Source: Terriglobia bacterium
GTDB taxonomy: Bacteria > Acidobacteriota > Terriglobia > Terriglobales > Acidobacteriaceae
Direction: 5' to 3'
DNA length: 64,000 bases
Assembly: GCA_020072815.1 (NCBI GenBank)
Contig: JAIQGE010000007.1
Location: forward strand, 62,001-126,000
In this document: positions 24,886-33,011 of the stretch, piece by piece
Layout: the number at the start of each line of letters is the position of its first letter
Position numbering within the stretch: position 1 is the first letter of the stretch
Notes under the pieces: generated by a model
What the model saw: the letters and a program-made list of their open reading frames with translations, nothing else
What the model was told of the DNA's origin: nothing
Database searches by the model: none
Translations under genes and position numbers: made by a program

Positions 24886-25311
24886 GTGAACCAAGCAAGT
24901 TCGAACAAGAATGCGACTGCGGAATTGTTACCCCTGTTGGTGATTGAGGACGAACGCTCGGTGATGGACTTTGTCCGCATGGCGCTGGAACGCAACGGCT
25001 ATGTCTGCGCCACGGCCAATTCCGCGGCCGAGGGCCTGCGCCTGCTGGAGACGCAGCATTTCAGCGGCATCATCTCAGACATGCGTACTCCGGGCGGGGC
25101 CAGCGGGGCGGACGTGCATGCCTGGATCGTGGCCCACCGGCCGGAGTTGAGCAACCGAATGCTGTTCATCACCGGCGACACGGTCAATGAAGACACCATG
25201 AAGGCGCTGGTCAGCACCGGCGTGCCGTACATTGAGAAACCGTTCCGCGTCCAGGAACTGATGGGGACAGTGGAAAAGATTTTTGGAAAGGCAAATTCCA
25301 GCTGTGAATGA
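24886..25311 (+). CDS. Stand-alone receiver domain protein
   Basis: This is a 141-residue single receiver starting at GTG. It has LLVIEDERSVMDFVRMAL, the phospho-acceptor in GIISDMRTPGG, LFITGD at strand 4 and YIEKPF at strand 5. No output domain is seen. It lies between the multi-sensor kinase (37 bp upstream) and the sigma54 activator, whose start overlaps its 3' end. It may act as a phosphate sink or as a relay between kinase and activator. Both ideas are inference from context. Confidence 0.9.
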   Translation: MNQASSNKNATAELLPLLVIEDERSVMDFVRMALERNGYVCATANSAAEGLRLLETQHFSGIISDMRTPGGASGADVHAWIVAHRPELSNRMLFITGDTVNEDTMKALVSTGVPYIEKPFRVQELMGTVEKIFGKANSSCE

Positions 25312-26716
25312 CGATTTGCGCGTCCGCTTCCTGATTGTTGACGATCACCAGAGTATCCGGCGGCTCTGCGTGACCGTGGGCGCGTCTCTGGGGTTTGATT
25401 GCAAGGAAGCCGAAAGCGCGGAAGCCGCCATGGGCTTTCTGGAAACCTACGCGCCGGACATCGTGTTGGCTGACCTGATGATGCCCAACATGAGCGGCCT
25501 GGAGTTCCTGCCGCGCGTAAAGCAGCTCCTGCCGCGCAGCGAGATCGCCATCATGACCGGCCACGCTTCCATTGAAACCGCGGTGCAGGCCATGCGCCTG
25601 GGCGCGTATGACTACATCACCAAGCCTTTCCGCATTGAAGAGCTCAAATTGCTGCTGCAGCGCATGGAAGAGAAGGTCAAGCTGGTGGCGGAAAACCAGT
25701 TCCTGCGCGACCGCGTGAACGCGGAAATGGAACTCACCGGAATCGTTGGCTCTTCGTCCAAGATCCAGGACGTTTTTCGCATGGTGGCCCGCCTGAAAGA
25801 TACGCGCACGCCGGTGCTGATCGCCGGGGAAAGCGGGACCGGCAAAGAACTGGTAGCGCGCGCCGTGCATTATCGCGGATCGTTTGCCAAGCGGCCGTTT
25901 GTCGCCGTGGATTGCGGGGCCCTGGTGCCTACGCTGATCGAGAGCGAGCTGTTCGGCTACGAGAAAGGCGCGTTCACCGGGGCCAACAAGTCCAAGGAAG
26001 GCTTGTTCCAGACCGCCAGCAACGGCACCATCTTTCTGGATGAAATCGGCGAGCTTTCCATGGAGCTGCAGGCCAAGCTCTTGCGCGTGCTGCAGGAAAA
26101 AGAAGTCCGGCCGGTGGGCAGCAACCAGAAAGTCAAAGTGGACGTGCGCGTGATCGCCGCGACCAACCGTGACCTGGAGCAAGCCTACAAAGAAGGCAAG
26201 TTCCGCAAAGACCTTTACTTCCGCCTGAACGTGGTCACACTGCATCTGCCGCCGCTGCGGGAGAGAAAGTCGGACATTCCGGCGCTGGTGCATTATTTCC
26301 TGGACAAGTTTGCCCCGGGCAAGATCATCACCATCTCGCCGGACGCCAACAAGTGCATGCTGCAGTACGATTGGCCGGGAAACGTGCGCGAGCTGGAAAA
26401 CTGCATTGAGCGCGCGGTGGCCCTGGGCAGCCAGGACACCATTGGCGTGGAAGATTTGCCGCCGGCACTGCGGGCGCGCGAGCCGCATCGCGCCGCGGAA
26501 CCTGAAACCTTCGCGGGAGACTCCGATCGTCCGGCTTCGGACAACGACAGCGACCTGGAAGAACTGGAACGGGCTACCATCCAGCGGGTCTTCGAGCAGG
26601 TGCACGGCGACAAAGCGCTGGCCAGAAAGATGCTCGGGATCAGCCGTGCAACTCTGTATCGCAAACTCAAGCGCTACAACATTGCTATGGGAAAACGTAC
26701 CGCCGCGGCGTCATAG
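25304..26716 (+). CDS. NtrC-type sigma54-dependent response regulator
   Basis: The protein is about 470 residues from GTG 25304, with GGAAAGG upstream; TTG at 25283 is an alternative. The receiver has Asp57 (VLADLMMP) and Lys in ITKPF. The sigma54-interaction AAA+ domain has Walker A GESGTGKE (about 175-182), the GAFTGA loop at 222-227 and Walker B IFLDEIGEL. It also has RVIAATNRDLE and the R-finger region WPGNVRELENCIERA. The end is a Fis-type HTH, VHGDKALARKMLGISRATLYRKLKRYNI. With GAFTGA intact it should activate sigma54 promoters. Three such promoters with a shared palindrome lie in the same island, which makes it the obvious candidate activator. Confidence 0.96.
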   Translation: MNDDLRVRFLIVDDHQSIRRLCVTVGASLGFDCKEAESAEAAMGFLETYAPDIVLADLMMPNMSGLEFLPRVKQLLPRSEIAIMTGHASIETAVQAMRLGAYDYITKPFRIEELKLLLQRMEEKVKLVAENQFLRDRVNAEMELTGIVGSSSKIQDVFRMVARLKDTRTPVLIAGESGTGKELVARAVHYRGSFAKRPFVAVDCGALVPTLIESELFGYEKGAFTGANKSKEGLFQTASNGTIFLDEIGELSMELQAKLLRVLQEKEVRPVGSNQKVKVDVRVIAATNRDLEQAYKEGKFRKDLYFRLNVVTLHLPPLRERKSDIPALVHYFLDKFAPGKIITISPDANKCMLQYDWPGNVRELENCIERAVALGSQDTIGVEDLPPALRAREPHRAAEPETFAGDSDRPASDNDSDLEELERATIQRVFEQVHGDKALARKMLGISRATLYRKLKRYNIAMGKRTAAAS

Positions 26717-26729
26717 CCCGCGCCGTTAC

Positions 26730-27152
26730 TTATCTGGGCTTGACCGCGTGCTCTGCTTTGCTGGGGTCGGCCACGGGGACCTCACACGTCCCGCCAATGC
26801 GGTAGCGATTGCGGGCCAGAATCGGATAAAGCTTGCGCAACGCCCAGGGCAGCGGAGGGATGCTCAGGAGCAGTCCCACGGGAAACATGAGCGGCATGCG
26901 CAGAAAGATCTGGCGGAAAGCGTCGGCGCCAGTGTAGGTCTTGCCGTTGGGAAAGACCAGGTGCATGGTCTGTTCGCACTCTTCTAGATTCAAGTGGGGG
27001 AAGATTCTCAGCAGGTCGTCGGCCTGATAGGGCGTGGCGTCAAACTTCTTGAGCGTGTCCAGGCGATACAGCCACTTGAGATTGCCTGCACAGATTCCGC
27101 AGGCGCCGTCATAGATCACCACCGGCTTGTCAGGACTGGCATTCATGGACAT
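26730..27152 (-). CDS. DCC-family (DUF393) thiol-disulfide oxidoreductase-like protein
   Basis: This 140-residue protein has VVIYDGACGICAGNLKWLYRLD near the N-terminus. This is the DGxCxxC motif that defines the DCC/YuxK family (DUF393), followed by GADAFRQIFLRMP and a hydrophobic LLLSIPPLPWALRKLYPILARNRYRIGG end. The family is thioredoxin-like by prediction and its substrate is unknown. It is convergent with the sigma54 activator (13 bp between stops) and divergent from the sigma54-controlled gene at 27505. It probably has no role in chemosensing. Confidence 0.88.
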   Translation of the reverse strand: MSMNASPDKPVVIYDGACGICAGNLKWLYRLDTLKKFDATPYQADDLLRIFPHLNLEECEQTMHLVFPNGKTYTGADAFRQIFLRMPLMFPVGLLLSIPPLPWALRKLYPILARNRYRIGGTCEVPVADPSKAEHAVKPR

Positions 27153-27246
27153 CTTCTATTTCTAGGTTAGCAGACCCGGGAACCGACGCGCACGCTCTCG
27201 TCGTCGGCCAGGGAGCGGCCAATTGTGGGCCGGAAAGTGAGATTCT

Positions 27247-27263
27247 TGTTTCATCTTGAGACA
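27247..27263. promoter_or_regulatory. Palindromic operator, copy 3 (TGTTTCA-TCT-TGAGACA)
   Basis: A 7-3-7 palindrome with one mismatched pair has the same core as the copies at 21339 and 29375. Its centre is about 107 bp upstream of the predicted start site of the sigma54 promoter at 27335-27351. An extra TGAGAT half lies just before it at 27238-27243. Confidence 0.6.
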
Positions 27264-27334
27264 AAGTGGGCGGTCGCCGCCTCTGGAAAACCTCCTTTGA
27301 TGCGCAGAATCAACGAGTTACTCATCAGGGGAGT

Positions 27335-27351
27335 TTGGCCGGGGTCGTGCA
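27335..27351 (+). promoter_or_regulatory. Sigma54 (-24/-12) promoter of the unknown 601-residue protein
   Basis: The site reads TTGGCCGGGGTCGTGCA. The GG and GC dinucleotides are 12 bases apart start to start, as required, with TTGGC at -24 and TGCA at -12. The predicted start site is near 27362, leaving a leader of about 140 bp with no ORF that I can support. Confidence 0.55.
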
Positions 27352-27504
27352 TTTAAGTGTTTCAGCTAAGCTCGCCCCCAGCGAGCCAGGGGTTCGCAAG
27401 AGGGGAACACAGGTGGGGACGCAATCTGGCAAATACAATTTTGATACTCTTCCAGCCGGCAGTGCGCGCGTGCGGCGGGATGAAGTGACCTGGACCAACT
27501 AAAG

Positions 27505-29310
27505 GTGACAACTTTAACTTTGAGTGCGGGTGAAATCACGGAATTCTGGCGCATATCCCGGCGCCTGCACGCCATCTATGCGGAGCTGGACCAGATGTTT
27601 GAGCTGGGCCAGCCGTCGTGTCCTGAGCTGGACAGCCGCGTGGACAGCTCTGACCCGGAAACCATGGAGCGCGTGCAACAGTGGTTTGAAACCATGGACG
27701 CGCACGTCCAAGTGTGGCAACTGCGCCAGTTGCTGCAAAGCACCAGCTTGCAGAATGAAGAAAACCTGCGCTACCTCATCAAGCGCCACCTGGACCGCAA
27801 AGAGAAAACGGAATCGGACAAAGAGAAGATTGATTTTCTGCTGGTGCAGTACTTCGCCCACTGCGCGCCGCATGGCATCAACGAACAACTGCTGAGCCTG
27901 GACGAAGTGGCCGAGGTGCTGGAGCCGGCCCTGGGAGCCACTCCGGAGGCATACCCCGATTGGGCGCCCGGCCTGGACGACAAACTGCAGAAGCTGAACG
28001 AGTGCAATTGCCTGGAAGACCTGCAAAACTCCGGCGGCCTGCTGGAAGTCCGCGAACTGAAGCTTGCGGTGGGCGACAAGTATTTTGATCCCGGCCACCT
28101 GGTGGCGTTCACCCGCTTCAACTTCCGCGCCCGGCGCGCGTTTTTCAAGGCCATGCATCTGGACCTGCACGCCATCCGCGGCGCGGTGAACGAACTGGAG
28201 AGGATGGGATACACCACGCTGGACTGCCGCGAGGCCGGCTTGACCGAGAGTGAATCCCTGGACCAGGTGCGTCACGTGGTGCACCAGTGGAAGACACCGT
28301 TTCGCGCCCCGTATTCCGGGGGCTCATCGTTTTTGCAATTGATCCTGCTGCGCCATGCGTTGCGCCTCAAGCTGCAGGAAGCCCATGCGCGCCATAGCGG
28401 TCAGGGCGGAGAAATGCTGGAAGGCAGTGAAGATCCGGCGCAGCTGATGCCGCTGGTCGCCGTGCCGGTGGACACCGCGCACGCCGCAGCTGGAACAACG
28501 GCCAACCCCGAAACGCCGGCGATAGCGGAAATGGCCGTCGGTCCGGCTGGAGATGGCTCTTTCGAATCCGCCGATGTGCGCGAAATTGATCTTGATCAGG
28601 CGCCCATTGAGCCGGTCCACGTACCTGCTGAGGTGATTTCGGCTGCGCCTGCAGAAGTGGGTCCCGAAGTCGTGAGTCTTGAAGCCGCGCTTCCTGCAGA
28701 GTCGGTGGCACTCGAATCGCCCGCGCCACCACCGCCACCGCCGCCTCCTCCACCGCCGCCGCCAACCGTGGAGAAGGCTAACGTCGCAGGGGACGCGCCG
28801 GTAGCCATCGTGCAAGATCCGGCGCCTGCGCAGCAAGAAACACCCAAGACCTCCGAGGCTGACAAATCTGGCGACGTGGTCGTCTCGGAACAAAACCCTG
28901 AAGAAAATGACGATCTGCAGCGCTGCGTCGCAGACATCACGGCGCAGTTGGTTTCTGTGCCGCCCAAGCATGCGCCCACCGTTTCCGCCATTACCCTGGG
29001 TGGATGCAAGCTGTTGATTGCCACCTGGGAAGCGGAGGCATTCATCTTCGGCACCGACGATCTATCGAACGCGCTGAAACGGACCGTGGCGGCCCGCACC
29101 ATCCTGCATGTGTGCCTGGAGCGGCACCGAAAAGGCGAGCCGACTGACCTGACGGCGGCGCTGGAGATCGCGCAACGCCAGGCCGACAAGATGCAAGCCA
29201 GCGTGGCCGAAGCCAAAGAGCTCAAGAATATTGATGCGGCGGTAAACCTGGCGGCCACCAGCAAGCGCCTGCTGGCGCTGATTGAGGAAAGCCACAAAAT
29301 CGCTGGCTAA
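27505..29310 (+). CDS. Unrecognised 601-residue protein with Pro-rich linker in chemosensory island
   Basis: I do not recognise this family. The GTG start follows AAAG and is plausible; MTTLTLSAGEITEFWRISRRLHAIYAELDQMFEL gives a helical beginning. Residues 1-310 are predicted mostly helical and well ordered (LRQLLQ, NEENLRYLIKRHLDRKEK, ELKLAVGDKYFDPGHLVAFTRFNFRARRAFFKAMHLDLHAI). Residues about 320-475 are an acidic Ala/Pro linker containing a run of 13 Pro near 408-420. Residues 478-601 form a second helical domain (LQRCVADITAQLV, ALEIAQRQADKMQASVAEAKELKNIDAAVNLAATSKRLLALIEES). No signal peptide or membrane helix is seen. It has its own sigma54 promoter and operator and precedes the Pil-Chp-like operon, so a chemosensory accessory role is inferred. 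Confidence 0.75.
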   Translation: MTTLTLSAGEITEFWRISRRLHAIYAELDQMFELGQPSCPELDSRVDSSDPETMERVQQWFETMDAHVQVWQLRQLLQSTSLQNEENLRYLIKRHLDRKEKTESDKEKIDFLLVQYFAHCAPHGINEQLLSLDEVAEVLEPALGATPEAYPDWAPGLDDKLQKLNECNCLEDLQNSGGLLEVRELKLAVGDKYFDPGHLVAFTRFNFRARRAFFKAMHLDLHAIRGAVNELERMGYTTLDCREAGLTESESLDQVRHVVHQWKTPFRAPYSGGSSFLQLILLRHALRLKLQEAHARHSGQGGEMLEGSEDPAQLMPLVAVPVDTAHAAAGTTANPETPAIAEMAVGPAGDGSFESADVREIDLDQAPIEPVHVPAEVISAAPAEVGPEVVSLEAALPAESVALESPAPPPPPPPPPPPPPTVEKANVAGDAPVAIVQDPAPAQQETPKTSEADKSGDVVVSEQNPEENDDLQRCVADITAQLVSVPPKHAPTVSAITLGGCKLLIATWEAEAFIFGTDDLSNALKRTVAARTILHVCLERHRKGEPTDLTAALEIAQRQADKMQASVAEAKELKNIDAAVNLAATSKRLLALIEESHKIAG

Positions 29311-29374
29311 CCGACTTTGCCGGCAGTCGTGCACGGTGCGAAATCGTGCCCCACAAAGATCATGGATGAGAAAT

Positions 29375-29391
29375 AGTCTCACAGTGAGACG
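29375..29391. promoter_or_regulatory. Palindromic operator, copy 4 (AGTCTCA-CAG-TGAGACG)
   Basis: A 7-3-7 palindrome with one mismatched outer pair has the same core as the one at 21339-21355. It is about 152 bp upstream of the predicted start site of the sigma54 promoter at 29509-29524. A further half-site, CGTCTCA, is at 29399-29405. Confidence 0.7.
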
Positions 29392-29508
29392 AGCCGGCCG
29401 TCTCAGGTTGGCTTTGCGGGCTCCTAAGGTTCAAGCCTGAACCAAGTTAAGTCTAAGATGTGCTTAAGTTTACCTCAGTTGCGCCGATACCGGGCCACAC
29501 CCGCGGCG

Positions 29509-29524
29509 TGGCTGCGCAATTGCT
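29509..29524 (+). promoter_or_regulatory. Sigma54 (-24/-12) promoter of the Pil-Chp-like operon
   Basis: The site reads TGGC-TGCGCAA-TTGCT, with exact TGGC and TTGC boxes at the correct spacing. The predicted start site is near 29535, about 32 bp before the GTG of the first gene. Confidence 0.75.
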
Positions 29525-29566
29525 GTATTCCTTACCGGATAACTTTGGGCTGAGGTCTGTCTGCAA

Positions 29567-29941
29567 GTGAGCAAGATTCTGATCGTTGATGATTCGCCGG
29601 CTGAGGTCAAACTGATGCAGTCGGTACTGGACCGCGCGGGGTACGTGTCCGTGGCGGTGCATGATCCCCTGCGGCTGGAACAGATGATTGACAGCGAGCG
29701 TCCCAGCTTGATCCTGATGGACGTGGTCATGCCCCAGCGCAATGGCTTCCAGGCCTGCCGCGAACTGAAGGGCAAAGCCGAATACGCGCGCATTCCGGTG
29801 GTGATGGTGAGTTCCAAAAAGAACGAAAGCGACAAGTTCTGGGCCAAAGAGCAGGGCGCGGACGGCTACGTGACCAAGCCGTACACCGCTGACGAACTGC
29901 TGGTGGCGATTCGAAAGTTTATTGGCGCGGTCAAGGTGTAA
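29567..29941 (+). CDS. PilH/PixH-like response regulator
   Basis: This 124-residue single receiver starts at GTG. It has ILIVDDSPAEVKLMQSVLDRAGY and the phospho-acceptor in ILMDVVMPQRNGFQACRELKG. Strand 4 has VVMVSSKKNESDKFWAKEQGADGYVTKPYTADELL. The NGFQACR and ESDKFWxxxQGAxxYVTKPY segments are characteristic of PilH/PixH regulators of type IV pilus chemosensory systems. It is the first gene of the plus-strand operon RR-CheW-MCP-CheR-CheA-CheB, which reproduces the pilG/H-pilI-pilJ-pilK-chpA-chpB order. It probably modulates pilus motility or another non-flagellar output. Confidence 0.88.
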   Translation: MSKILIVDDSPAEVKLMQSVLDRAGYVSVAVHDPLRLEQMIDSERPSLILMDVVMPQRNGFQACRELKGKAEYARIPVVMVSSKKNESDKFWAKEQGADGYVTKPYTADELLVAIRKFIGAVKV

Positions 29942-29952
29942 CAGGCTAGACC

Positions 29953-30555
29953 ATGGAAGAACAACAACTCCAACCCGAACCGGTCCCCGTGGAATTACCT
30001 GCGGAGCCGCTTGATTTGACTGAGCCCAACCTGATTCCGCTGGAAGACGCCGCAGCGGCGCCGGTGGAAGGCGCGCAGGAAGGTGACGCCGGGCAGGTTT
30101 ACGTGGAGCCCGAGCCCGAGCCTAGCCAGTATTGCATCTTCCGCGCGGGGCGCGAGCGATTCTGTTTTTCCGTACTGGACGTGGAAGAAGTCGTGGAATG
30201 GCCGCGGCTGGCGCGGATCCCCCTGGCTCCCAGTTTTTTGATGGGGATTTTCAACCTGCGCGGCTCGATTGTCCCGGTGGTGGACATTGCGTTTACAGAA
30301 GGGCGCCGCCCGGACCTGACGCCCAAGCACGTGGTGGTGGCCAGCTTAAAGGCGGAAGGCGACCGCGACGTGGTGCGCATTGGGATTGCCGCCGACGAAG
30401 TCATCGGCACCTGCAGCACGACGGAGCCGCTTTCGCTGGACGATGCGCCGCTCGAGGTCCCGCACTGCTGCGGCATGCTGCGCCATGACGATCGCCTGGC
30501 CCTGGCCCTGGATTTGAAGAAGTTGACGGAGACGTTTCCCGTCCCGGTGATTTGA
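29953..30555 (+). CDS. CheW-like coupling protein (PilI-like, array 2)
   Basis: This 200-residue protein has a 60-residue acidic, Pro-rich N-terminal extension followed by a CheW domain. The domain shows FRAGRERFCFSVLDVEEVVEWPRLARIPLAPSFLMGIFNLRGSIVPVVDIAF, then IGIAADEVIGT and a LDLKKL end. It should couple the receptor at 30676 to the CheA-like kinase at 33008. It starts 11 bp after the PilH-like regulator. The extension is unlike the array 1 CheW and might contact other partners. Confidence 0.92.
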   Translation: MEEQQLQPEPVPVELPAEPLDLTEPNLIPLEDAAAAPVEGAQEGDAGQVYVEPEPEPSQYCIFRAGRERFCFSVLDVEEVVEWPRLARIPLAPSFLMGIFNLRGSIVPVVDIAFTEGRRPDLTPKHVVVASLKAEGDRDVVRIGIAADEVIGTCSTTEPLSLDDAPLEVPHCCGMLRHDDRLALALDLKKLTETFPVPVI

Positions 30556-30567
30556 GGATTTGGTAAA

Positions 30568-30597
30568 GCCGCGCAGCCGATTGGCGCGCTGAGCGGC
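30568..30597 (+). other. Intra-operon stem-loop
   Basis: GCCGC and CAGC arms (30568-30577) pair with GCTG and GCGGC (about 30588-30597) with one bulge on each side. The structure lies between the CheW-like and MCP genes. No T run follows, so it is more likely an RNA-stability or pausing element than a terminator. Confidence 0.35.
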
Positions 30598-30675
30598 TTG
30601 CGACAAGTGCTGCGTGGTAGTTAAGTTTTTGAAAGCTCTGTGGCGGTTTGGAGCGGAGCGACAGGAGTGATAGTT

Positions 30676-32118
30676 ATGAAAGGCCGTTTGAATGTAACCC
30701 TGTGGCGGTTGATCGTGGTGGACGTGGTCGCGCTGTTTGCCGTCCTCTTGCTGGCGTATGACGCCGGGCAGATCGCGCATGTCTCGATCGCCAACCTGGG
30801 CAGCTTGCCAGCCGCCGCCGGATACCGTCTCCTGTTCGCCTTCTTCATTTGCCTGGCCGCGGGCACCTTCACGCTGTTCACCATTGACAACCGCGTGCTC
30901 ACGCCGATGAAGAACATTTCCGAATTCGCCGAGCGCTTCTCCCAGGGCGATTTGCGCGCCCGCGCCGCGGTGGAGACCCCGGACGATTTCGGCCTGCTGG
31001 CGGAACAGCTCAATCGCGCCGCCGAGAATTCTTCCCGCGCCATGTACAACCAGGAAGCGCAGGAGGCCCTGCAGAAGAGCGTCACCGAGTTCCTGACCAT
31101 CGTCAGCCAGATCGCCCGCGGCGACCTCACGCTGCGCGGGCACGTCACCACCGACGCGCTGGGCAACGTGGTGGACTCGGTCAACTACATGCTCGATAAC
31201 TTCTGCAAAGTGCTGGAGCGCGTGCGCAAAGCCGCTATTGACGTGCAGTCCAGCGCTAACGAGATCCTGATCGCGTCGGAAGAGATGTCCTCCGGCGCGG
31301 TGCAGCAGGACCAGGAAATTACCAATACGTCGTCCGCCGTGGAACAGCTCACGGTGTCCATGAAGCAGGTGTCCAACAACGCCGAAGCCAGCGCGGAAGC
31401 CGCGCGGCGCGCCCTGGACGCCGCCGAACAAGGCAACCGCTCGGTGCGCGACACCTTGGAAGGCATGCAGCGCATCCGTTCATCGGTGCAGGCCACGGCC
31501 AAACGCATCAAGGCGCTGGGCGACCGCTCGCTGGAAATTTCTGAAATCGTCAACGTGATCAATGACATTACCGAACAGACCAACCTGCTGGCGCTGAACG
31601 CCGCTATTGAGGCCGCGCGCGCCGGTGAAGCCGGCCGCGGGTTCGCCGTGGTCGCCGACGAAGTCCGCAAGCTGGCGGAACACTCCCGCAGCGCGACGAA
31701 GGACATTGCCGCGTTGATCAAGGCCATCCAGGCGGAAACCAATGACGCCGTGGTGGTCATGGAAGAAGGGACCAAGGAAGTGGAAATCGGCGCCAAGCTG
31801 GCCGACCAGGCCGGACGCGCGCTGGACGCCATCTCCACCGTGGTGCGCCAGTCGGCCGAACTGGTGCAGGAAATCTCGCTGGCTTCCAAGCAGCAGGTGC
31901 GCGGCACGGAAGGTGTGGCCAACGCCATGCAGATCATCTCCAATATTACGCGGCAGACATCGCAGGGCGCGCGCCAGACATCGCGCACCGTGGAGCAGTT
32001 GGTGCACATGTCAGAGCAGCTGAATGAAGCGTTGTCGCAATTCCGCGTCGTCGGCGGTGGAGCGCCACCCAGCCATGACAGCCGTCCGGAACTGGTGGGA
32101 GCGACCACGCGGCGCTAA
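30676..32118 (+). CDS. Methyl-accepting chemotaxis protein (PilJ position, array 2)
   Basis: This protein of about 480 residues starts at ATG 30676 with AGGAG 8 bases upstream. Two membrane helices ([20 protein letters not shown] and [20 protein letters not shown]) enclose only about 20 residues, so there is almost no periplasmic sensor domain. HAMP follows ([25 protein letters not shown]), then a second HAMP-like segment ([13 protein letters not shown]). The signalling domain has [38 protein letters not shown]. It is the receptor of array 2. With such a short loop it may sense through the membrane, the cytoplasm or a partner protein. Confidence 0.93.
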   Translation: MKGRLNVTLWRLIVVDVVALFAVLLLAYDAGQIAHVSIANLGSLPAAAGYRLLFAFFICLAAGTFTLFTIDNRVLTPMKNISEFAERFSQGDLRARAAVETPDDFGLLAEQLNRAAENSSRAMYNQEAQEALQKSVTEFLTIVSQIARGDLTLRGHVTTDALGNVVDSVNYMLDNFCKVLERVRKAAIDVQSSANEILIASEEMSSGAVQQDQEITNTSSAVEQLTVSMKQVSNNAEASAEAARRALDAAEQGNRSVRDTLEGMQRIRSSVQATAKRIKALGDRSLEISEIVNVINDITEQTNLLALNAAIEAARAGEAGRGFAVVADEVRKLAEHSRSATKDIAALIKAIQAETNDAVVVMEEGTKEVEIGAKLADQAGRALDAISTVVRQSAELVQEISLASKQQVRGTEGVANAMQIISNITRQTSQGARQTSRTVEQLVHMSEQLNEALSQFRVVGGGAPPSHDSRPELVGATTRR

Positions 32119-32156
32119 CGAAGCCGCAAAAGCAAGGGATTAGAGGCAGACACTAA

Positions 32157-33011
32157 GTGGCAACTGCGAGCGAACACGAACTGAGCGAGATTCGCGGCCT
32201 GATTGAGGCGCGGTCCGGGATTCTTTTTGACAACTCCCGCGAACGCTTCTTCACCACGCGCGTGAACGAGCACCTGGCGGAGCGCAAGGTGGCCCACGGC
32301 AGTGACCTGCTGCGCCTGATTACCAGTTCCAACGTGGAATACGATTCGCTGTTGCAGCGCCTGCTCACGCAGGAGACGTCCTTCTTCCGCTATCCCGCGA
32401 TTTACGAGGCGCTGGAAAAGAAGGTGCTGCCGGAACTGCACATGCGCAAGTTCTGGGAAAGCCCGCGCTCGCTGCGCATATGGAGCGCCGGGTGCGCCAC
32501 GGGCGAAGAGGCTTACTCCATCGCCATGACCGTGGCTGACGCGCTGGAGTTCGCCGACACCTGGAACATCCACATCCTGGCCACGGACATCAGCCGCCAG
32601 GCGCTGGAGCACGCCGAGCACGGCATCTATGACCAGCGTGAAGTGGAGCCGGTGGCGCCGCGCCATCGCGAACAGAGTTTTTCCCGTTCCGGCGACCACT
32701 ACGTCATCAAGCCGCGCATCCGCAACCTGGTGACGTTTGCGCCCATGAACCTGGCGCAGGTGGCATACATGGGCAAATTCGACTGCATTTTCTGCATGAA
32801 CGTTTTGATCTATTTTTCCGCGGAGCTGCAGTCGCAGCTGGTGCAGCGGTTCTTTGATTACCTGGAGCCCGGCGGTTATCTGTTTCTAGGGCACGCCGAG
32901 TCGGTGAGCCGGGCGGACGTGAAGTTTGAATCGCACGTGTTCCGCGATTCACGGATTTACCAGAAGCCGGCCGCGTTGCGGCGGCCTGCGGTGTTGCAGG
33001 AGAGGGCTTGA
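32157..33011 (+). CDS. CheR-type methyltransferase (PilK position, array 2)
   Basis: This 284-residue CheR starts at GTG 32157. The N-terminal part has LSEIRGLIEARSGILFDNSRERFFTTRVNEHL and QRLLTQETSFFRYP. The catalytic part has RIWSAGCATGEEAYSIAMTVADAL, ILATDISRQALEHA, DCIFCMNVLIYFSAE and YLFLGHAESVSR. It uses S-adenosylmethionine to methylate the MCP encoded just upstream. Its stop overlaps the TTG start of the next gene (TTGA), so it is translationally coupled to the CheA-like kinase. Confidence 0.94.
   Translation: MATASEHELSEIRGLIEARSGILFDNSRERFFTTRVNEHLAERKVAHGSDLLRLITSSNVEYDSLLQRLLTQETSFFRYPAIYEALEKKVLPELHMRKFWESPRSLRIWSAGCATGEEAYSIAMTVADALEFADTWNIHILATDISRQALEHAEHGIYDQREVEPVAPRHREQSFSRSGDHYVIKPRIRNLVTFAPMNLAQVAYMGKFDCIFCMNVLIYFSAELQSQLVQRFFDYLEPGGYLFLGHAESVSRADVKFESHVFRDSRIYQKPAALRRPAVLQERA

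Noticed and set aside
30568-30597. Sigma54 promoter before the array 2 MCP (TGGC at 30582, TTGC at 30598)
   Set aside because: The spacing is five bases too long for a -24/-12 promoter; the sequence is better explained as a stem-loop.
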